64,000 nt of DNA from Kalaharituber pfeilii (lineage: Eukaryota; Ascomycota; Pezizomycetes; Pezizales; Pezizaceae): contig WHUZ01000015.1 in assembly GCA_015179045.1 (NCBI GenBank), forward strand, positions 434,001 through 498,000. Reading direction: 5' to 3'. Positions 23,301-36,589 of this stretch are shown in pieces. A program made the position numbers and the translations under genes. Under the pieces are notes generated by a model. That model was not told where the DNA came from and searched no databases. It saw only the letters and a list, made by a program, of their open reading frames with translations. Within the stretch, counting starts at the first letter, position 1; each line of letters starts with the position of its first letter.

Positions 23301-26300
23301 TATACTGGGGATTATTTGTGTTACTCAACAGGAGACTTACTCGAGTCAAGTTCCGAATGCAGTACTTGCCTCGACAACTTGCTTTTCCTCAATAACGCCT
23401 CAATGACTGCATAGCCACAATGGACCTTGGTGGTCACTCTCTTCCTTGGTCCTTGAACACATACATGCAAACATACAATGGGGGTGCTATCAGCGTCTGC
23501 TGGCTAATGGCGGGTAGGAGGAGGTGGAGGCGTTGAAACTGCTGCCACTAGTCCTCTGTCCTACCTGACGTTGTTGAATGTGCGCGCATTGTCGACAGTT
23601 AACCTGGAAGATTTGCCCCGCTGATGAGGCAATGAAGATTGTGCTGGGCCGCTCAAGAAGCTGCTGTCGTCATCTACATGAGTACATGTAGTTGAAAATT
23701 GAAAACGAAAACGTAATCAAAGCAAGCAAGGAGCATATAGGAATGGGAGAGGGGGTAGTTGCGGAGCGGAACAGTGGCGGGGACAATTGAATGGTGGCGA
23801 AGGAAAAATTGTCAGTCAGAAAAGGGAATGATCGAAGTAAAGTTAATGTACAATACGTACATTGTGCGTGCGCAGTTTTTCTCAACGCCGATGTTCACCA
23901 AGCAAACGTCCAGCAAAAATGCAAACAATTTCGAAAGCACTCTATTAATTTCTCCTTCCGATTCGTCTAAAATTTTTCCTTGAATCCAAGGTTCCGTGAT
24001 CTACCATTGCCCAGGAACTTTCTGGTACACTCTTGCAGCTTGGCTGCAGAATGCAGATCCTCATCTAATCCCCCGCATGGCTTCACGGGAAACGTTCTCC
24101 TTTTACCTGAGATACTTCATACTCCACCAAACATCAGTTTTATTCTTTCTTTTGTCGGTATCCCTTGATGTATGACCTTTCTTGTACGTAGTTAGGTTAC
24201 ACCTACTAATAGCCCAGTGAAAGTATTACTAAGTATCATTCTGAGTCCTCATACGCTCGGTATTGATAACCTCTTTTGAGATCATTTTCCAAATTTCAAA
24301 CTTCTTGTCCGCTATTGAAGTCTCTTCCGGTACGATTCCTTCTTTAGCTATTCAGTTACTAAAAGTATAAAAACCACCTAGAGAAAGCGGACATGATAAC
24401 CAGCATTCAAACTTGTATGCAAAGGGCTACATTATTTGAAACCTGTAAAAAAATAACATGCATATCTAGCAAATACTTATATAAAACCTTATCAACTTCC
24501 TTCTATTTCTCTAACCCGTTGAACTGCAAAAAGTATCATAAATATCTAGGCCTTTTGATAATCTTGTTGCTTTCCAAATTTGGACTGCGACCTCAGTGTC
24601 CCGTGCCCTTGGCCTGTCGGCACCCTCCGCTCTAGCTACCGCCAGCTCGCGGCAAATGCTTGGGAATACTTTTCACGATACTCCGATACCTTTGGTGCAC
24701 CAAACTTTCCTTGTTCCCTGTCGGCAGAACATTTTCGGCCACTGTCATCGGCTGCTACCGGAAGGTGAACTGAATTTTTCAACAATCCAGAGGAAATTAA
24801 CCTCATAGTCGAACGGCTTACCAACCAGCTCAGTTATGAACACTATCTAGTTCCTGAAGAACATAGTTTCCGAATCACTATGGTCTTTATTGGTGGTAAC
24901 CTCGACAAGAGATTTGTACCTTTCTTGGCTGTGCGTGGCTGAGATGATGACCAAGACAAACCATACAGCATCAACACCCGCGAAATCGTATCTATTTGAT
25001 ACAAATAGCAACGGTCACTTTTGCTGGTTGTTTAGTGTGTGGGGCGTATTATCGAACAGTATGGCTAGTTCAAAAGTTGCAGCTCTTGATGCTTCTACTC
25101 TAACTTGGCTTATATGGCATTCTCCACAAATAAACCAAGCGAACTGCGGTTTCCAGCACTTTTCTGAAATCATACAGACCCAGGAGTACGAGGCAAACAA
25201 GTCAGGCACTTAAGAATGTAGCCATATAGCTAGAACCTTGAACGCAAGCATGCATGAGGATCTGGCCCTCCCTTTGGGGGCCTGGGTAAAATATCGATAG
25301 TCGATAAGGTTATCTGTTAATTGGACGATGTAGCCAACGGTGTATTTCTCAGGGCTCTCGAAGCACCTTGTCCTGAGATGCCGGCACAAGTAACTGAGAC
25401 GCTGAGTTGACGGGTAGATCAATGAAAATAGCTTACCTCTTCATTATCGAACCTTGAGCGGTCATTTGCAAATTGATGCGGCCCTGTAACTGTATCCCCA
25501 CCATTCGGAGAAGCATGTATTCCCTGGAGTCATGAGACATGCATCCGAGCGGCCGAGCGGACCGCCCCTTGTCAAAAGTACAACGACTTGGGCCAACAGA
25601 ATGCTTCGGTCCGAATTCTGAGAACGACTTTGAATATCTACTGTTGACTTACGTAATTTATTGTTTTTCTTTCATTTTTTTCGTATTTTATTTCTTTCTT
25701 GGTTGGTTTTTCTCCAAGAGTCCTGAAAGTGCTCACAAGGCACAGTCTGCTCTGTTACATGTCTCACAACCACAAGGAATATACCGAAAGTTCGTTTTAC
25801 TTTACCCGCTGAAGGCGCCCTTCAGCTGTGGGGAGGATGTAGTCGTTGACTTCTCTACAACAAATTGGCAAGTCCTTGGGTAATGCTTCCAACATCCATC
25901 CATTTCTCCCTGAATTAAATCGTGTAAGTAGTTGAACAAATAACCCTTGCCGGGAAGAATTAACTCACATCAACTCCGTGGGAGTGTGGATATTGACTAA
26001 CCTCGTCACAAGTAGGAAGACTATCACTGAGTTTGTGTTGGGGCATATTTTGTGTGTGAATCGTAGTCTCGTTGGCACCACCCAGACTGAAACTAAGTTC
26101 GACTTGGAGGCAGGAGTGTTCAGTTGCTTAATCATACCCAGAGCAGACTTTGCTTTGTGGTCTTGGCATGAGACGTCAACTGAACATAACGTAGCACCTC
26201 AGTGCTGTAGCCTATCATTCAAACATGCTGATGCAGATGCAATAAGACTCATATATCAGGTTTTTTCTTTCCCAGTACGAAGTCCGTTCCAGTAACTCAG

Positions 26301-28696
26301 CATGTAGATTACCTTTGGCTAGTACTGCAGAGTACATAAGTGCCTATGCAAGCCTGTATATGCAGCCCTGTTCAAGATTACACTGATGCACTATCACCAG
26401 CTTTTCTCCGTTTGCCTTTTCCCTTCCTTATTTCTGGGCGTTCTGCGGTCTTAGAAAATAAGGCGGCCAATACTACGCATCAAGGGATTTCTTCCCGGAG
26501 CACACCTCTTCCCCCACGGCAAACACCGTGCTACCCTAGGGAATACAAACTTAACCGTGCCAAATTCCATTGGCTCGCATATAGGCCTCTCTGTGCATGG
26601 TGAAGATATTAATTAAAACAATCACACAACATTTAACTGCCCACTTGATTCATGAGTTATTTGGACACCTGGACCGTACCATACGCTGTAAAATACAACT
26701 CTAGGGGAACAATCTTAGATCTTGGATTGCCCCTGGGAACGAGAACAGTCTTGCCTCCCTAAGGCCTTGGGCATTACATATTAGTGCCGATCTTGTGGAA
26801 TTTGCAAACAAGATGGCACAATGTTGACGTGATTGTCGTACAAAGAAATTCAAATATTTGATTGTCCAAAAGCATTTCCAGAATTTGTATTAACTAAATT
26901 CAAATAGTTGAACAGCACGTAATCTGGAGTTTGATTGATTTCCCTGTTAATTCTTCATCTTTTTCGTCAAATTTGCGTATATTCGCCGCTCATGATACAG
27001 ACGTACGTACTTGTAAACTGAGTTGTTGGCAGTTGAGTTGGCAGACAGGAACGGTGCTGTCAGGAGGCCTCCAATTGAGTGACCATGCCCCGCTTGCCAC
27101 ATGCTCCACCGCACGCATCGCAATGCACTTTATACTCTGTGCACTTGCACATGCGGCAGTGCGAGAACTGGCGATACTCCCCCATTCTGCCAGGCAGATG
27201 TTCCCCACTCTAACACACTCACGTACGCACAGACGATTTGTTTACATCTTCATCCTTCCCGCATGCAGTATCGACAGTCGGCTACTGGCTAGCCACCTAC
27301 TTTCCGCTAGCTGTGCTGCTTCATACAGGGTTCTCAAAGTCAGCGAAACGTCCGATGTCACATACTACAAGCTCTTCTACCAAGGTAGCTACCTAATTAT
27401 AACCATATCAAATTGCGAACCAGACCACAGCGTGACTATATCCTATCGTCCAAAAGTCGTGAGAGAGCCCCCATTCTTGCTAGCCAATTTGAAATTTTCC
27501 GTCCCTAGGGCAATTATCTGTAATGATCTCGCAATTTTGCTGAATGGGGCCACCTCCTCCTACTCCTCTTTCACCTTCCCTTGATTGCCATCTGTGCCAG
27601 CTCAGCTCATCGAGACACTACCCCCACGTGCCCCTGGTTTGCCCCTCTCCGCAATTCTGAACATACCAGGTTGTACCTGTTATGCCATTGGGCCCTAAAA
27701 ACGACCAATCGTAACACCAGATCACCTGTCTGTCAAAGTCTCATGCGGTAGCCTGCTGCATGGCATCGAAATCGCGGTCTCCGGGTTCGCCCGGTGCAAG
27801 AGCAGGACAACGACGTAAGTAGCTGCTTGGCTGAAGCTGTTATCATAGCTGCTGTATCCCATATCCAACTGAATAAACACAGCTCCCCTGATCCTAGGCA
27901 CTTCTCCAATAGTTACTGTGATTGTAACTTGTACCCCACGCCATTGGGCTCTCCCCGCTCTGTTTCACTCCGCTATCATATCACAATAATCCCCACTCTC
28001 CCCACTGGCCCTTCAGGCTGCAAAGAGCAGACGTTGGCTCCAGTGATATCGAGTAGAGCGTACTAGTATAAATAAGGTATACTGTACCACCACGCGTCGC
28101 CACCCTGCATTTGGATACACCACAGTACTACTTCACCCCGCTTTGGCTCCGCCGAGTAACAACTTACCTCGCTCCCGCCCTTGCATATCTCAAACTTCGA
28201 TCTATTCAAGATTCCCACAGTCAGAATTGAAGGCAAAGCTCCCCCACATCAGAAAGACACGAAACGTAAGCGTAGTGGTAGGTATAGCCTGGGTAATAAC
28301 TGTATGTAGCTAGCTAAGAAGGCTGGCATGAACATATGAGCAGATTTTGATATTACTGTGGGTGATCAGGGCTGCTTCAATGAGGTTTGGGCCGCTATCG
28401 GCACTTAGGCAAGTATGCACACATTAAGTGGTGTCCTTTCCGTCATGTGTCTGTAATTCTTCGGTACCGAGCTGAGTGGCGCTGAGGGCCCACTCTGGCA
28501 CCAGCTGATTCACGTGCCTGTGGTTGAAAGCCCCAATCATCTGTGGAGTAGCAGCACGCACAATCTGAGCGAGAACTATACTATTCAGTCAGTAATTTTC
28601 TTTTTCGTTCTTTCAAGAATTGTCATGAGCTACCTGATCATGATAATGTCATTGCCAGCTTTGGGCTAAGCCATTCATCATCACCCTCAACAGCAC

Positions 28697-28697
28697 G

Positions 28698-28728
<31 letters not shown>

Positions 28729-28766
28729 CTATCATCATCACTATCATCATCACTATCATCATCATT
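28697..28766. repeat. (ATC)n microsatellite with 12-bp higher-order unit
   Basis: About 70 bp of ATC repeats. The left half is pure. The right half repeats a 12-bp unit, ATCATCATCACT, three times, so a point change (C to T context) was amplified as a minisatellite. Confidence 0.9.
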
Positions 28767-31700
28767 ATGCCATTTTACATGCAAGCATTTCCTCCAATTG
28801 CATTGGCTCATAGTCGCAAAATTATGTCGGACTCGTATTGCCATGATGGCCGATGGCCATGACCATGGGTCTCCGCGATCCGTAGTAAGGTGCTAACCGC
28901 AAAAGCCGAGGAATCCGGAAAAATCACAACCAACGTTCCGATCAGAGCCCGACAATTGCAAACGAGTCTCACGAGAGAAAAAAGGCCAATCGGTCTTTGA
29001 CAAAATAAACGGGAGGTATCCGTACAGCGAAAAGCCTTGCTTTTGAGGACATCTGCGGTAGGCAAATGGGTTCCCATTCCACCCACTCAGTGAAGTAGAA
29101 GCGAAGTCAAACTCGTAGCGGTGCGTACTTGTCACTACGCTCAGCTGTACGTTGGTGGAGTTTCTAATTGCAAGTTCTCAAAGTCTCGGATAGTGCCGAG
29201 ACTATTCTTGGATCCGTGCCCGACTAGCTGCCCTTTCAAATCAAACCTAATCCGATACCCGGACTTCCCAAATGGGCAGTCGATGCAGCACCTTCACGTC
29301 AGCAAAAGGCTGACGACATGTTGGCTTGCACTGGGAGACCCACAATGCCATTTTTCTGAGATCACACAAAGTGAAACGTGACTCACATATCTAAAGGTAT
29401 ATGAGTTGATTATAGCATCCGAAGATCTTCGGTACCTAGATAGTCTCGTGCGCCGAGATATGAAATCCAGTTTTCTGCTTTAATTTCCTGCTCACGTTGG
29501 CATCATGCATACTCGAATGTAGTTTCCGCTCATCCCCGAGCGAAGCATGCCTCTGGCATCAAAAAATCCAGAACAAAAAAAGATGACCGAACTTTTTATG
29601 GAAGCTTAGTCCATCAATCATGGACAAGGACCTGGATACGAGAACAGACAAGGACACCTGTCACCGGGGCCCTGGTGGATGAATGTTCCGTAATTCCAAG
29701 TAATAATAAGGCTGAACACTAAAATATCACGTCCACGGTGGTTAAGCGACGTGCAATATTAAGAAGCCTCCTGAACGCTAACTGAGCCCCCAGAACTTTT
29801 GCACATGCAAATTAAAAACTTATAAATCTTCACAACCATTACCATGGAGGAAATTTATTACCAAGGAATAAATTTTTCGACTAGATTCTATTCTATACAC
29901 ATACGTACGAAACTGTAATTTAGTGCTGTTCCAACGATATAGCTATAGATCGCGATCAAAATCTGTTTCCCTTCTACGACTGAAACATTTTATATTACCT
30001 CATATTATGAAGAACAGTATCTTTCCCCACTCCGTGATAGAAGTTTTGAGACACCTATTCCCCATCAAGCCACGCCCCAGTTTCTCGTTTCACAAGCTGT
30101 CACGCCTTCCAACAATGAATGAAACATCAGCTCATGACTACAAGATGTACCTCCATATAAAGTAATTGATAAACCCGGAAAGGTGCTAGTCTTGACTTGG
30201 CGTTTCAACAAGACGAGAAAAACGGTTCACTTGAATCTGATAAACGTGACTTTATAGAGCCACACGGTCTCAAGTGTTCAACAAAGTGCATACCCCGGTC
30301 AATATTGTCCATCCTATTCATTTTTCTGTACCTTGTCTCCACACAGATATTGAATGATGTTAAACAGCATAGTTTAACTCCCCGCAATTGCAATACACAA
30401 AGCACCCATCTGCGCTAGCACCGGACCAGTCACTATTCTACTCCGGCGTAGTCTCGATATACTAGCGGAATATATCAACTGAAAAACTACCTTTATCCTC
30501 GTGTCATATCACGATTGCCAGTCCCATTCCACCACTTGACTGTGGCGGAAATACGATCCATTCCATACTCACCTACATTCAGAAGCCAAATGACTCGTAA
30601 CAAATGTATATCAAAAGGCTCACATAGACACCCTAGTGATCTGTGAATATCCCCTAATTTAGTAAGATTATAGCTTGATTGAAGCCTACTTTAGCACACA
30701 GTAATGTTTAGCACTGCACTATGGTATCATTGCGCCTGACTCTTCCTTACCTGGCCCACCGTTGAACGTAGATCCTGTGCGTCGGTTGGTTGCTATTCTT
30801 TTGTGCACATATGGTAGTTAGGTGCCCAAGAAGTATTCTGGCCGGCCAAGAAAGTATCGACATAAGTGCCTTAGATTAATTGTTACCACAATCACATGGG
30901 CCTTTACCCTCCACCTTCCACCTCCCCAGAGATCCACAGCCCCAGTTTGTAAATTAAAACCAATGCCCACAGCCTAGCCCCTAGCTGCAGTCCATCTCTG
31001 ATCGATATTTCATTTATTTTTTCATCATCTTTTCTCTTTCACTAGTCTCATCTCGTGCCCAGCTCGTTCACCACACAACGCATTGTATTTCACGCAAAAT
31101 ACCACATGTAATATATAAAAGGACACATTCAGCTGGGTACCTCCTTGTTGTACCACTTGTGCTATGGTATAGTCTCATTTCAGGATTTCGGTGCTTGGGC
31201 AGCGTATCTCGATCTGTCGAACTGATGATCGGGCTATAACCCAAGTTTTTGGTGATTAGCCATTATAGTCCGAATTTCCAAGGGGTAGCTTTGTTACCGT
31301 AATTCAGGAAGTTACAATTTCCCGCAGGCTAGCCAAGGTATACTAGGGAACGTCACTACTTTCGGCAATGATAGCTTTGAATGATGTTATCTAAACCAAA
31401 TCATGGTTGTGAGTTCAAAGATATTGCGGATTATGCGCAAGTCTTGGCAACATAACCATTTGTGCTGCTGTGCGCTGAGCTTGGCTAAGGCACTGATCTG
31501 TGTGACCTGATGTCCGGGGTAGTATCATGCTCATGCAATCCTCTGACTCCATATGTACTGGTACGGTTAGAATAGTACTTGGGCCCTCACCGGGTACGAG
31601 ACTACCTGGACAGAGCATATCTTCATGCTTCAACCTTCCACTGGCGACACGATCCAAGTGGCTTCATCTCAAGCACAGCACAAAACGACATACAGTTGGA

Positions 31701-33352
31701 TCGTGATATAACTTTAACTGCCTCAAACCCAACCTTTGCTCGCAAAATAACGTTTATTCTTGGACGTGGTCTTGGGCATGAAGCAGTTGTGGAGCACCGC
31801 TTCCAGCCCCAGTTGGATCCTAATGCCTAATACAAAGTTGTGTTATATCCTGCTTTTTTCCCCAAATGTTTGTACAACATTCACGATCCTAAGCCTACGA
31901 CTCGATGCAGCAGGGTGCAGCTATTGAATTTTGTTGTAAACTATTGTAGTAAACAATTGTTTGAGAGCCTAATAATTGGCTTTTATTGATAGGGTCACTC
32001 CAGTTACGCTTCCAACCCTTAGCTATTATTTCACGCGCTATTATTTCATAGCGGGCTTTATGGACCACAATCCCTGCCGTAAGATTGTTAGACGTTAAAT
32101 ACTTTCTTAACTGAACTCGTTATATACATTATAAGCATCGGTCTGCAGGGCCAATCGAAGCTGGGCAAGCAGTGATTTCTTGGTAACGTGCAGGCGTGTC
32201 CGAGTTGTACCCACGTGAGCTCAAAAAACGGATTGCCACCCAACTCGCACAATTCCACAGCCGTAAGTCTAACAGCAGCTCTATTAGCCTTTACCGAGGT
32301 CAGATTTTCCTTTTGGTAATGTAACTCGAATAATTGCTCAGGAAAGAGCTGTACGAAATGTTATAGCAAGCATAAATAAAGCTGTCGAACGATAATGATG
32401 TCATTACTGTACTTTCCTTCTTTGGCGGCTCTTAGTTTATCGACCAATTGACTTTCAGTCTTCTATACCAGAGTTTTCCGCTTTTGACCAATTGGAGATT
32501 GTCAACCTCTGAGCACTTGTGGCCGTTGTGGATCTGCAAAATGCCTTCATGTTGTGCCAGGTGGTGGTTATATTGGCCAAGGAAGAACTTTTTTGGACTC
32601 TCACTGGACTGATATCTATGGCATGTTTCAGAAAATTTGATCGTATTCCCAAACAGGAATTCAAACCGGTTACAAATTTCCTAACCTTCTTGTTTTCCCG
32701 GAAAATCATGATGTGTTCATTAGCTTGAACAGGAAAAGCGGACAGAACCTGAATGTGAGTCCCAGGAACGCTGAAAATATTTCTCCCCGTCAACCGCGTG
32801 AATCGATGATTGGCTAAGCATACCTTCGAAGCGACTTAAATATAGACAACAGTAAACGATTGTGAGTTGAGCTGGATTAAGAAGCCAACTCATTTATTCT
32901 GACCTCAGTTCAAGTGAAGGGACGGATTGACTAAACAGCTTTGTAAAATCCTTTTATCCGTTCACTATTTTGACTACCTGCAATCAATGTAAACTAGCAG
33001 GATAGTGTGTATATTGAACTCAGTACAACGGTTAATTGATTCACCGCAGATTAGTATTCAAATTACGAGCAAAGGGCGCAAAAGTTTTCATGACGTTGCA
33101 TAATCAAGTAGGTACTTAAAGTTGAGGCATTGACCTTGCATACAAGCTTTTGAGGCTTCTGCAAAGTCGTAGCTGAGAGTAGATTCAAATGATTCAATAA
33201 GGGACTGTTATGCTGCAGCTGCTTCAAGAGATTCAATTGGATTGGATCTGCCATTTTGCTAGCATGCAGAGAGGTAATATCATTCATACAGGGCGTCCGA
33301 GTACATTGTACAGGGTTGTGCAGGATGATAATCTTGGCGTGGGGAAGATCAA

Positions 33353-33436
33353 TACTAGCTAGTAAAATATGTATTCGGACATAGCGTATGTTGTGCATTA
33401 CTACCCCTGTCCGAATACATATTTTACTGGCTAGTA
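33353..33436. mobile_element. Hairpin MITE (family 2), minimal 80-bp copy
   Basis: TA-flanked inverted repeat. The left arm (33355-33382) begins CTAGCTAGTAAAATATG and the right arm (33408-33434) ends CATATTTTACTGGCTAG. About 27 bp of each arm pair with one or two mismatches around a spacer of about 25 bp. The outer sequence matches the ends of the 444-bp element at 40408-40851 (shared CTAG-CAG, AAAATA, GTATTYGGACAGGG), so this is a deleted member of that family. There is no coding capacity. Confidence 0.75.
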
Positions 33437-35697
33437 TGATTGACAGCTCTAGAGTGTACTAGTACATACAAGTATCTAGGCTGTATGTCAAGGTTCATAT
33501 TAATTTCTCTACCTCGGTTCGGAATGCACCAACAGTGCTGTTATACATAGTAATATATGTAGTATCTATTGATCTGTACTTACTTCCTTATGTTGAAGAA
33601 CTCCCGGTTCTCAAATTGGTTCATTATGATCAAGATTCTGCGCAACTGCTATATATCTATAGCTGTATGGGTGCACGGCCATCTTCCCCTGGCTATTCGA
33701 CATAGGTATATCATCTGTAAATGATTGTAACATACGTACTTCAATCAATCTGGCGCCGTTGGACTGTGGAGGAAATTAATCCACAGTGGTAGCAAGCTAA
33801 AAGTGCAAAGGTAAACATCCTATACTTGAGTGGACCATACAGGTATATCTTCTAGCATAGCATATCCGCCGTTGGAAGTGGTGAAGCAGCAGCCCTGATG
33901 GGTGATACAATGCAGATCCAAGTGTCAGTTTGCGGGTTAATTCTCCGTTTGCCACTGGTTGCCGTCAATCTCCAAGGGTTTATCGTTCTCCGCAACACAC
34001 GTAGTCTTGTGCCCGAACACGCCAACTAGACTAGGTTACGCTTTGAGTCCACTGAGCTATAGTGATACGTGGCAAGGCTCTGGCTTAGTTGAGCCATGAA
34101 CCTACACTCCTCAGAATGTAGAACTAAAAGCCATTAGCAATTCCTGTCAGATAGAGATCAGGATTCAATTTCAAGAAGGTTAATACCTGTAAAATAGGTG
34201 TTTCCACTTGTTAGCTTGATTGAATACTCCAGTTCCCTGAACGGGCACGCATACTGACCAAATACAATCACAACGAAACTTTCCAATCAATCTGGCCAGG
34301 GCACCACCCTGCTAGGTTATTCCATAACCTGAACGTGAAACGTATATCGGGATAATCTCAGAGGTGACCTTCTGCAAGATCAGTCAACATGATGCAACAC
34401 TGTTGCTAACGCATAATCGAAACGGGCCTCAATACGCAACAATGGACATTAATCCTGAGATTGCGATACTGCCAGTGGTGCAGTCAGGATTGTCACATAG
34501 TGGAAGTCCCTCTTCAACTTCCAACCTAATTGGACCTGGGTGGATACAATAACATATCCTCTGAAATCAGGTGTACTGTGGACTGTTAGGGAGAGGTGAC
34601 TTCTGGAATCGTCATAGACAGTCGCACCTATATATTCGACTCTAAAAGCGGCTTTGTTTGCCGGTTAAGATATCTTTGCTCTATACAGTAAGCCGAGCAC
34701 GTTAGTGTATTATGCTGTTTTACTTTGAGCGAAGTGATAAGCAGGTATCAAAAGAAATGTGCAGAATATAATGACGAACTAGTTTGATGGCACTGGTTGG
34801 ATTCGCCTAATTATCGCCTGTATATGTGCAAGGGCGCATTCTCAACGAGGTGGGGGCCGGCCGGGACAGTCAGTGAGATCCCCGGTTGAGACCTTCATGG
34901 GCAAGTTGCAATAACGATGCAGGGCAGCTCTAGGGCATGTCGTGTGCCTCTTCACCGAACCCAGAGAAACTGGCTTATGTGACTTGGCTCTCGTGATGTT
35001 GTACGTATACACCCAGGCACCTTCCAGTTACGTGCAGTCTGTTAAATTGGAAGGTGGTGCAAGTCGGAGGTATCAGGGATTAGGAGTTATGATTTCAGGT
35101 AAATGATAGGAGACTTGTATAGCAGGTATAACAACTCAGTTGCTTTCAGATTCTTCAGTGCTGCAGCCGAATCCGGTTAGTGCGCGCTTCTTGAGAGATT
35201 GCCTATTGGGGTAATCCAACTACCACAAGACAACGCCACCAAATTAAAACAATGCTTCGTAATATTGCTGTGATGGATTATGCAACCGGACTAAAAATGG
35301 TGACTGTTTGAATGCTCTCGCTGTATAAGGGGTCAAGAATTCTAATAATACTAGAACATCAATGCCCCAGCAGGTCCCCTGGAATAGAGTTCCAGCTATT
35401 TGTAACACCATATGGTCTCTTACTTATCTACTTATGATTGAGGATGTGGTTGATGCATGAACGAGTAAGTGTAAACCACTTATATCATCTGCTATACTGC
35501 ATAGAATACTCGTAAACTGTTATATTATAATTAGTTTCCGAGGGACTGACGTAAAGTATTTGGGCCTTCAAATCCACACAACCGAAATTCGAGAGTGGAC
35601 CCTTACCAAAATTTCGTCCCTTATACAATTGATGTTTTGGGCGAGTACTGGGGTGCGGCTTAATGTTTCAATTATTTCATGCGTGTTCTGTTTTGTT

Positions 35698-35780
35698 ACA
35701 TTGAGTGCGTTTTCGCCATAGCCCATAGGGGCGGCAAGCGAATAATGATATATACATAAAAAAAAAAACATTGAGTGCGT
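35698..35780 (+). mobile_element. Ultra-short retroposon, copy 2, with perfect target duplication
   Basis: The 13-bp direct repeat ACATTGAGTGCGT stands at 35698-35710 and 35768-35780. It encloses a body of 47 bp (35711-35757) and about 10 A. The body includes CGCCATAG near its 5' end and GCAAGCGAATAATGATA near its 3' end; both motifs recur in the other copies. There is no internal promoter that I can recognise and no coding capacity. Confidence 0.85.
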
Positions 35781-36589
35781 ATTTCTGTCACATACTCGTT
35801 ATCAAAAATTTGGCCCGGGGATTAGGTTGCTTCCACGGTGTGGGCTTGCTCGGCATGCAGCTGCGGTATGGTGCCGGTATCAGTGGGTTGAAGCAAAACC
35901 ACGATTAAAGCTACCTGAGAAGGGCAATCTTCTATTAAGATCTGTGTCTTGTGCTGTATTGTTCCAAAAGGCTCGAACTTAAGCTCAACTAATAAGATAA
36001 GCCCTATTGTGCAAATATATAGCGTGGCGTCCTCTGGATCAAAGTCTCCCTAGCGGGCTCAGTTCAAGTAGCTTTCTCAAGTGCGGAAGCAGTTTTTGTA
36101 TATGAAGTCTCGCCACACATGGGGACTATTTCTTCTTTCAAGTTATTAGCTGCATTGTAAGGAGGCCTGATCATGCTACCCTTGTGGGAGTATATTGATC
36201 TTGTTGGGAATCCGGGCCCCTTAGTAGACAAGTCAGTTTCTGAGAGCAGGAGGACTATGCCGCTCGGATGTGTAAACTTTTCATGCTAATGACGGGAAAG
36301 CCTTCCAGCGACCGGATAGGCTTATTACAACGTTATTAAGAGATGCTTCTAGTACCTAGAATCTCTCAAGTTGGTAACATGGCGAAAGCAGACATTGACG
36401 CAGACAGCTTCTTTCATACCTCAGAACGTTGTCCTTAAGAGGTTGTGACTCAAGCATTAACTTTGGCGCAAGGACCAGTTTGAGGACTTTTTGAGCTCTA
36501 GTTGAGCAGATGGTAATGAAGCTTGATAGTATCGAAAAAGCTGTTGTGGTTAGATCTTAAAACATTCACATTGTTCATTTGTCAGGGAA

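Larger units (their letters stand above)
20304..36589. other. Gene desert, left part
   Basis: No gene I can support. The first kilobase after the 18990 ORF is T-rich 3' flank. A 217-codon frame at 26931-27584 (+) opens with TTG, has no recognisable domain and is probably chance. A possible 53-aa two-exon reading at 27760-27989 is noted in the findings. TATA-like boxes occur near 28069 and 31111 with no ORF behind them. Recognisable repeats are listed separately. Confidence 0.5.

Noticed and set aside
26931..27584. 217-codon plus-strand ORF
   Set aside because: Opens with TTG, its first internal ATG comes late, and I recognise no domain. A frame of this length is plausible by chance in 64 kb.
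27780..27800. tRNA T-arm-like hairpin (CCGGGTTCGCCCGG)
   Set aside because: No matching acceptor stem, D-arm or anticodon arm could be found around it.
29419..29432. 14-bp palindrome CCGAAGATCTTCGG
   Set aside because: Perfect but short and isolated; a few such palindromes are expected by chance in a window of this size.
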